Shown in pieces: positions 58,768 through 64,000 of a DNA stretch of 64,000 bases (positions within the stretch are counted from its first letter, which is position 1; each line of letters begins with the position of its first letter). Under the pieces are notes generated by a model. The model was not told where the DNA came from, did no database searches, and saw nothing but the letters and a program-made list of their open reading frames with translations. Source of the stretch: Planococcus beigongshangi (GTDB taxonomy: Bacteria; Bacillota; Bacilli; Bacillales_A; Planococcaceae); NCBI RefSeq assembly GCF_016820495.1, contig NZ_JADHDU010000005.1, positions 83,351-147,350 of the forward strand. Direction: 5' to 3'. Position numbers and translations under genes: made by a program.

Positions 58768-61168
58768 GCTGCCCCTCCTTTTTTGTCAGCCGCAGCTTGA
58801 TCAATGTGATGATGCCGATTCCAGCGATTCCGAGAACAGCAATTTCAAAAAGCGTATCAAAGCCGCGATAGTCGACGAGAATGACGTTGACGATATTACC
58901 GCCGCCTGCTTCCGTATAAACAGTCTCCTTATAGAACTCGGATATTGAAGGGATGGCTTTGCCGGAATGGGCAGCTAGTGCCACAAGCGTCATTGTCACC
59001 CCGACGCCAAGGGCGATTACAGCGTTGCCTAAACGGAAACGCATTCTTTCTTCCTTCCTGCTGATCTGCGGCAAGTAATAGAATGCTAGCAGGAATAGGG
59101 CGACTGAAATGGTCTCGATGACCAATTGGGTCAATGCAAGGTCAGGCGCACGGAAAATAACAAAGAACAAGGCGACAGTATAACCCACCGCACCGAGTGC
59201 GATGATGGCGGTCAGGCGTGATTTTGAAAACAGGATCGTCAAAGTCGACCCGACCAGCACCAGCATGATGACAATTTCGTATAGACCGACTGGTGCCAGG
59301 TTATTCATATCGATTGCAAATGCATCGTTCAATACAAATGTACCCAAAACGATTATTACGACGAAACTGAACATATAGACCAGATATGAACGCATGAATC
59401 CGGTCATATAAAGTCTGGAGAAGCGGTTTGCTCCTGCATCGCTCAGGAACATCAAATTATCATACAGACGGTTCAGTGTGAGGCCGTCCGGATAGAGGTC
59501 GTAGCTCTTCTGCCATTTGCGCAGCGTCCAGAACATCAGGAACCCGACGGCGAAAATGCCGAGCGTCATGAAGAATTCCGTGTTGGCGCCGTGCCAATAG
59601 CCTACATTCACCGGAACTTCCTGCGGTGAACTGTAGATGAACGGCTGGATCGCAGCTACAGCAGGTTTGACGAGCCAGTCACCCACGACATTCGGGATGA
59701 TGAAAATAATCAAGACAAGAATTGCCAGGAAAGCAGGGGACAGTAGCATACCGATCGGCGCTTCATGTGCCTTCTTCGGCAATTCTTCCGGCTTATGTTT
59801 ACCGGCAAATGTATGGAATACGAAATAGAAGCTGTAAATGAATGTAAATACCGAACCGATCCAGGCAATCACCGGGAATAGAATACCCCATGTATCGAAC
59901 TGGAACAGATTGAAATCGGTTAAGGTGACCATGGCCGTCAGGAACATTTCCTTGCTCAGGAATCCGCCGAACGGGGGAAGCCCTGCCATTGAGAATGCCC
60001 CGATCATGGCGATGGTGAAACTGATCGGCATCAGGCTCATCAGTCCGCCGAGTTTCCGGATGTCACGAGTCCCGGTTTCGTGGTCAATGATGCCAGCCAC
60101 CATGAACAGGCTGCCTTTGAAAACAGCATGGTTGATCAGATGGAAGATGGCTGCAAATCCTGCATAAACGAAATAGGTTCCGATTACATCTTCAACATGG
60201 AATGCCGCCGCCGAAGCCCCGAGCAGCGACATGATCAAGCCGAGTTGAGAGACGGTCGAGTAAGCGAGGATCCCTTTCAGGTCCTTTTGCTTTAAAGCCC
60301 AGAATGAGGCCCAGACCATCGTGAACAATCCGATGCCGGTGACAAGCCATACCCATGTACTGGATACCGCAAAAATTGGAGTGAACCGTGCCACCAGATA
60401 GAGCCCTGCTTTAACCATCGTCGCAGAGTGCAGATAAGCCGAGACGGGAGTCGGCGCCTCCATTGCATCCGGAAGCCAGATGTAGAATGGAAATTGTGCC
60501 GATTTTGTAAATGCGCCAAGAAGGATCAAAATCAGCGCCCAGACAAAGAAATCGTGTCCGGCAAGTTCAGGTGCCTGTGCAATCAATTCGCGAATGGAAT
60601 AAGTACCGCCCATAATTCCGAGCAGCACAAAACCTCCGAGCATCATCAATCCGCCAAAAACGGTGATCATCATCGACTTCAACGCGCCGAATCTCGAACG
60701 GTCGCGTGTATACCAGTAGCCGATCAGCAGGAATGATGAAATGGAGGTCAATTCCCAGAACAGGTAAAGGGAGATCAAATGATCCGATTGAACAACTCCC
60801 AGCATCGCAGTCATGAACATTAGAAGATAAACATAGAAATTATGTAATTGTTCGCGGTGCTTATCCAGATAGAAGATGGAATACAGGACAACCAAAGCTC
60901 CGATGCCTGTGATAAGCAAGGAGAACAACAGACTTAACCCGTCGATATATGCGATGAATGCGATATCGAGCGAAGGAATCCATTGCAATTCAGAGATTCG
61001 GCTGCCACCATCTGCAATTGAGGGAAGCAAAGTAGAATAATAGATGAATAGGGCTGCTGGAAGCAGCAAAACAAACCAGCCCGTATGGATCTGACCGAGT
61101 TTTTTGTAAAGCAGCGGAATAAAGAAGGCTGCGATTATGGGCAGAAAAATTAATAATACGAGTGACAA
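58754..61168 (-). CDS. mrpA: Mrp antiporter subunit A
   Basis: 804 residues from the TTG at 61168, which has AAGGAGGA 6 nt upstream; a longer in-frame start at 61195 would precede the ribosome site. NuoL-like N-terminal part (LLMFMTAMLGVVQSDHLISL; YLHSATMVKAGLYLVARF) plus the MrpA-only C-terminal extension with RAPDLALTQLVIETISVALF. Seven-subunit CPA3 complexes expel Na+ and acidify the cytoplasm in alkaline or salty conditions. Confidence 0.96.
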   Translation of the reverse strand: MSLVLLIFLPIIAAFFIPLLYKKLGQIHTGWFVLLLPAALFIYYSTLLPSIADGGSRISELQWIPSLDIAFIAYIDGLSLLFSLLITGIGALVVLYSIFYLDKHREQLHNFYVYLLMFMTAMLGVVQSDHLISLYLFWELTSISSFLLIGYWYTRDRSRFGALKSMMITVFGGLMMLGGFVLLGIMGGTYSIRELIAQAPELAGHDFFVWALILILLGAFTKSAQFPFYIWLPDAMEAPTPVSAYLHSATMVKAGLYLVARFTPIFAVSSTWVWLVTGIGLFTMVWASFWALKQKDLKGILAYSTVSQLGLIMSLLGASAAAFHVEDVIGTYFVYAGFAAIFHLINHAVFKGSLFMVAGIIDHETGTRDIRKLGGLMSLMPISFTIAMIGAFSMAGLPPFGGFLSKEMFLTAMVTLTDFNLFQFDTWGILFPVIAWIGSVFTFIYSFYFVFHTFAGKHKPEELPKKAHEAPIGMLLSPAFLAILVLIIFIIPNVVGDWLVKPAVAAIQPFIYSSPQEVPVNVGYWHGANTEFFMTLGIFAVGFLMFWTLRKWQKSYDLYPDGLTLNRLYDNLMFLSDAGANRFSRLYMTGFMRSYLVYMFSFVVIIVLGTFVLNDAFAIDMNNLAPVGLYEIVIMLVLVGSTLTILFSKSRLTAIIALGAVGYTVALFFVIFRAPDLALTQLVIETISVALFLLAFYYLPQISRKEERMRFRLGNAVIALGVGVTMTLVALAAHSGKAIPSISEFYKETVYTEAGGGNIVNVILVDYRGFDTLFEIAVLGIAGIGIITLIKLRLTKKEGQHENK

Positions 61169-61357
61169 AAGAATCCTCCTTCCGTGAATAAACATGATGG
61201 GTTGCTAAAAAAATTATAACGTAATTCAAGACACTTTGCATTGTTGGGCTGTTGATTGAACTGAATTCGCCACATATTTCCGGGACTATTAAGATAGGAA
61301 GAAACTGTTTTGAAAAGAATATAATTTTTCTTTGGAAACGTCCTTGAAACGAAAAAA
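61169..61357 (-). promoter_or_regulatory. Upstream region of the mrp operon
   Basis: Minus strand TATAAT (ATTATA at 61213-61218) about 45 bp before the mrpA start with no strong -35. The rest holds nothing I recognise. Confidence 0.45.
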
Positions 61358-61384
61358 GAGGATTCCAAAGTGGAATCCTCTGTT
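61358..61384 (-). terminator. Terminator of the MFS transporter gene
   Basis: AGAGGATTCCA pairs with TGGAATCCTCT around a 3-nt loop; on the minus strand TTTTTTC follows. Confidence 0.88.
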
Positions 61385-61410
61385 AAATGACGAATTGATT
61401 CAGGGATTTA

Positions 61411-62643
61411 TTACATCGATTTCATCTCTTGCTCCAACAGCACATCTTCGAAATCCTGCTCGGGCTTCTTGAGCGTGAATCTTAAAAACGTGAATGCCAT
61501 TACGAACAGCAGGCCAGTGACGATGAAAACGGACGAAATCCCGATAAAACCGCTGACAATTCCTCCGAATACCGGCCCGACGATGTTGCCGAGGAAACGG
61601 AAACTCGTATTATAGCCCATGACTTCACCTTGGATTTCAATCGGCGCTTCCCGGCGCATCAATGCTGTGGTGGTCGGAATCATTCCGCCGACTGCGATAC
61701 CGAACAGCAGCCGCAGGATCATCAATTGCCAGAGTTCCGTTACGAAGGCCTGGGGCACGACGAAGAGGAAAGACAGGAGCAGAAGGAAGCCGAGTACTTT
61801 TTCGTAGCCGATGGAATCACCGAGCCGTCCCCACCGGCGGGCAAACAGCAGGTTGCCGACTCCGGCTGCACTGAACGTAACCCCTGCAAGAAATGCAACC
61901 TGTGAACTGTCGGGTGATAATTCGGCGACATACAGGGACAGCAGCGGCTGGATGCTGAAGTTCCCGATTTGGATCAGTGAGGTGATGATCATGACGTTGA
62001 TCAGCAGCCGGTGATGAAGAATCCCCTGAATAATCGTTTTCCGCGCATAGACATGGGCATCTTTATTGGAAACCTTTTTCATTTCCTTAATACCGAACGC
62101 AACGAGTGACGCGGCGATGCCGATAACAACCGCCGTGATCAGGAATGTATAATCGAAGCCGAATGAGTCGGCCATCAACCCGCCGATCACTGGTCCAAAC
62201 AGGGTGCCGGAGACACTGCCCATCTGCAAGGTGCCAAGTGTTCTTCCTGCGGTTTCTTTCGGTGTCTGTGAACTGACAAATGCCAGTGATGTGGGGATGA
62301 AGCCTGTGACGACCCCCATGAAGAGGCGGATCATAAAGAGCTCATGGACGGAGCCCGCAGTCCCCATCAAATAGATGCTGATCGCGATGCCGAAGCCGTT
62401 GATGATCAAAATGGGCTTATAGCCGTACCGATCCGCTATCCTGCCCCAAATCGGAGACATGAACAGGGCGGCGACGAATGTGACGCCGAAAACCAGTCCT
62501 GCCCAGCGCTGGACATATTCATCCGTATAGTTGCCGAGTGAATCGATATAAAGGGATAAAAAGGGCATGATCATTGTGGTGCTTCCTGCTACCAGGAAGT
62601 TTGTGGCCATGATGATGATGAAATTTCTTTTTTGCACATCCAT
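61411..62643 (-). CDS. MFS multidrug-type exporter
   Basis: 410 residues, twelve membrane helices. Motif A-like GRIADRYGYKPILI between helices 2 and 3, and LTPTTL-like GMIPTTTALMRREAPIEIQG in the second half, a pattern of drug:H+ antiporters of the MdtG/BMR type. Substrate cannot be told. AAGGTATCGG upstream on the minus strand is a modest ribosome site. Confidence 0.85.
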   Translation of the reverse strand: MDVQKRNFIIIMATNFLVAGSTTMIMPFLSLYIDSLGNYTDEYVQRWAGLVFGVTFVAALFMSPIWGRIADRYGYKPILIINGFGIAISIYLMGTAGSVHELFMIRLFMGVVTGFIPTSLAFVSSQTPKETAGRTLGTLQMGSVSGTLFGPVIGGLMADSFGFDYTFLITAVVIGIAASLVAFGIKEMKKVSNKDAHVYARKTIIQGILHHRLLINVMIITSLIQIGNFSIQPLLSLYVAELSPDSSQVAFLAGVTFSAAGVGNLLFARRWGRLGDSIGYEKVLGFLLLLSFLFVVPQAFVTELWQLMILRLLFGIAVGGMIPTTTALMRREAPIEIQGEVMGYNTSFRFLGNIVGPVFGGIVSGFIGISSVFIVTGLLFVMAFTFLRFTLKKPEQDFEDVLLEQEMKSM

Positions 62644-62773
62644 AACCGATACCTTCTTTCTGAAACGTGCATCTGTTTCTATTATATATTATTTCGATAC
62701 ACGAAGAAAGAAAGACAAATTACCGATGAATTCCAAATATTAATATGCTAAAATAAAGCGGGGTGAATGCGAC

Positions 62774-63493
62774 ATGAAAAAATTATGGATGCCGATTTTA
62801 TTGGCGACAGCCTTGTTGGCTGCGTGCGGCGATACGGAAACAGAAGATTCAATAACTGAACAGGATACACCGGCAGAGCAGGAAACGGCTACCGGCTCTG
62901 AAACAGCTGCCGATTTCCCGCAATTGTCGACGGAAGTGGCGGAAAATGAAGCACTGGTCGATATGAACACATCGATGGGGACGATCCAGATAAAATTGTT
63001 CCCGGAGCTTGCGCCTAAAACAGTGGAAAACTTCTTGACTCATGCAAAAGACGGCTATTACGACGGGGTTGTATTCCACCGTGTAATCCGGGATTTCATG
63101 ATTCAGGGAGGAGATCCTGAAGGCACTGGCCGCGGCGGCGAAAGCATATACGGTGAAGCGTTCGAAGACGAATTCTCCGATCACCTCTATAATTTCCGCG
63201 GTGCGTTATCGATGGCCAACGCAGGTCCTGGAACAAATGGCAGCCAATTCTTCATCGTCCAATTGCCTGAACTTCCGCCTGAAGGGATGCCAGGGGAAGA
63301 GGTCCCCGAACAAGTCCGTGAAGAATATGCGGAAAATGGAGGGACTCCTTGGCTTGACGGCAAACATACCGTTTTCGGCCATGTAGTCGAAGGAATGGAT
63401 ATCGTCGATGCCATCGCTGAAGTCGAAGTAGGCGAGGCAGACCGCCCGGTGGAAGATGTAATCATCGAATCCATCGATATTATCCAGGAATAG
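62774..63493 (+). CDS. Lipoprotein cyclophilin-type peptidyl-prolyl isomerase
   Basis: 239 residues. Signal peptide with lipobox LLAAC at 15-19, an acidic threonine-rich spacer, then a cyclophilin domain: [40 protein letters not shown] and NGSQFFIVQ, with an insertion ([18 protein letters not shown]) before [20 protein letters not shown]. It likely folds secreted proteins at the outer membrane face. GGGGTG precedes the ATG. Confidence 0.93.
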   Translation: MKKLWMPILLATALLAACGDTETEDSITEQDTPAEQETATGSETAADFPQLSTEVAENEALVDMNTSMGTIQIKLFPELAPKTVENFLTHAKDGYYDGVVFHRVIRDFMIQGGDPEGTGRGGESIYGEAFEDEFSDHLYNFRGALSMANAGPGTNGSQFFIVQLPELPPEGMPGEEVPEQVREEYAENGGTPWLDGKHTVFGHVVEGMDIVDAIAEVEVGEADRPVEDVIIESIDIIQE

Positions 63494-63503
63494 AAATGAA
63501 CAG

Positions 63504-63539
63504 GAAAAAGGAAGATCCGTGGCGGATCTTCCTTTTTCT
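63504..63539 (+). terminator. Terminator of the isomerase gene
   Basis: AAAAAGGAAGATCC pairs perfectly with GGATCTTCCTTTTT around the loop gtggc. Confidence 0.92.
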
Positions 63540-64000
63540 TCTATTTAAATTGAAATGAAGAAAGGACAGTCATATTTAGCTTCGTCGCTTTGGACAGTAC
63601 AAGGATTGTGCTCCACCGCTTCGCTCGTCGCAAAGCCGACGCCATCAACTTTTAATGCACCTTGGTTTCCACAATAAGCCGAGTGGATCACTCGTTTTAT
63701 TGCTCCACTCGGTATTCGCCTGCTTACCACGGAGTATCGGCTATTGGCTACATAACTCAGTACTGCTTTTTATACAGAAAAAATTAAGTGATGTTTGCGT
63801 TGAAAGCAATTTTTTTATTTTCTAATAGAATCAGAATGGAGTAGCAGCTGGCGAAGGGCAAAGATGTGCTCCTGCATTGCTGCGCTGCTTCGTCGCAAAG
63901 ACTTGCCCTCACTCCCTGCGGTCAAATCTTTTCTGGGTGATCAGCGGTAAATGGAGACCCCACACGGTGCGAAGCGCAGGAGGAGGCTCCATTCACCGCC
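63540..64000. repeat. Non-coding region with repeat-like blocks at the window end
   Basis: No gene is supported. Two related GC-rich blocks, about 63585-63660 (gtgctccaccgcttcgctcg) and 63840-64000 (gtgctcctgcattgctgcgc; gcgcaggaggaggctccatt), share gtgctcc...gct-cgtcgcaaag words and resemble the palindrome at 53.0 kb. They are likely members of dispersed intergenic repeats. Confidence 0.5.

Noticed and set aside
1..64000. tRNA or rRNA genes, also as attachment targets
   Set aside because: No cloverleaf or rRNA-like sequence was found by eye; the island target is a protein gene.

Overview
The window is a Firmicutes (Bacillales) chromosome, probably of the Planococcaceae. The host genes match the Bacillus yuzD-yutI-yutM, ndh-yuiA-yuiB-yuiD-pepA and mrpABCDEFG neighbourhoods. 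Ribosome binding sites are strong AGGAGG-type, TTG and GTG starts are common, and a GC-rich palindromic intergenic repeat of a kind I associate with Planococcus-like genomes is present. The genus is inference; there is no rRNA or other direct marker.

Four regions are visible. (1) From 1 to about 33.9 kb lies the rightward part of a siphovirus prophage whose left end, integrase and repressor are outside the window. Its order is YqaJ/RecT recombination, replisome organizer and DnaC loader, small early genes, RusA, a sigma-like late activator, PBSX-type terminase, portal, minor capsid, scaffold, capsid, connectors, tail tube, chaperones, tape measure, Dit, Tal, BppU, LamG and fibre proteins, then holin and an M15 endolysin. 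AT-rich cargo (a membrane coiled-coil protein and a HEPN-like protein) is interspersed. Just after the lysis genes come a secreted SLH/metallo-beta-lactamase/Excalibur protein and a DUF3006 protein. (2) From 33.9 to 35.1 kb are host Fe-S and thiol genes (yuzD, yutI, yutM). (3) From 35.0 to 49.45 kb is a 14.3 kb integrated island bounded by 100-bp perfect direct repeats that duplicate the 3' end of yutM, with a 14-bp inverted arm motif just inside both repeats. (4) From 49.5 to 64 kb is host backbone: type II NADH dehydrogenase, YuiA, a YkvI-family transporter, YuiB, YuiD, leucyl aminopeptidase, the seven-gene Mrp Na+/H+ antiporter operon, an MFS exporter and a lipoprotein peptidyl-prolyl isomerase.

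The island is the most unusual part. It has the size and plan of a phage satellite: an integrase at the left end, a divergent XRE repressor switch with repeated operators, a P-loop replication or helicase-like protein, its own large and small terminase subunits in the order terL then terS, and a second tyrosine recombinase at the right end. It has no recognisable portal, capsid, tail or lysis gene. It also carries three things I cannot match to a known system: a cobalamin riboswitch with its own intrinsic terminator that controls only a 35-residue hydrophobic protein; an inverted pair of about 200-bp repeats bracketing the helicase-terminase module, each able to fold into the same pseudoknot-like structure; and a translationally coupled AbiTii-domain/membrane-protein pair that share a GDKNKIK-type motif and are much more AT-rich than the rest of the island.

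The prophage and island lie only about 1.2 kb apart, so a helper-satellite relation is an attractive but unproven idea. All calls are from reading the sequence; no database search was run.
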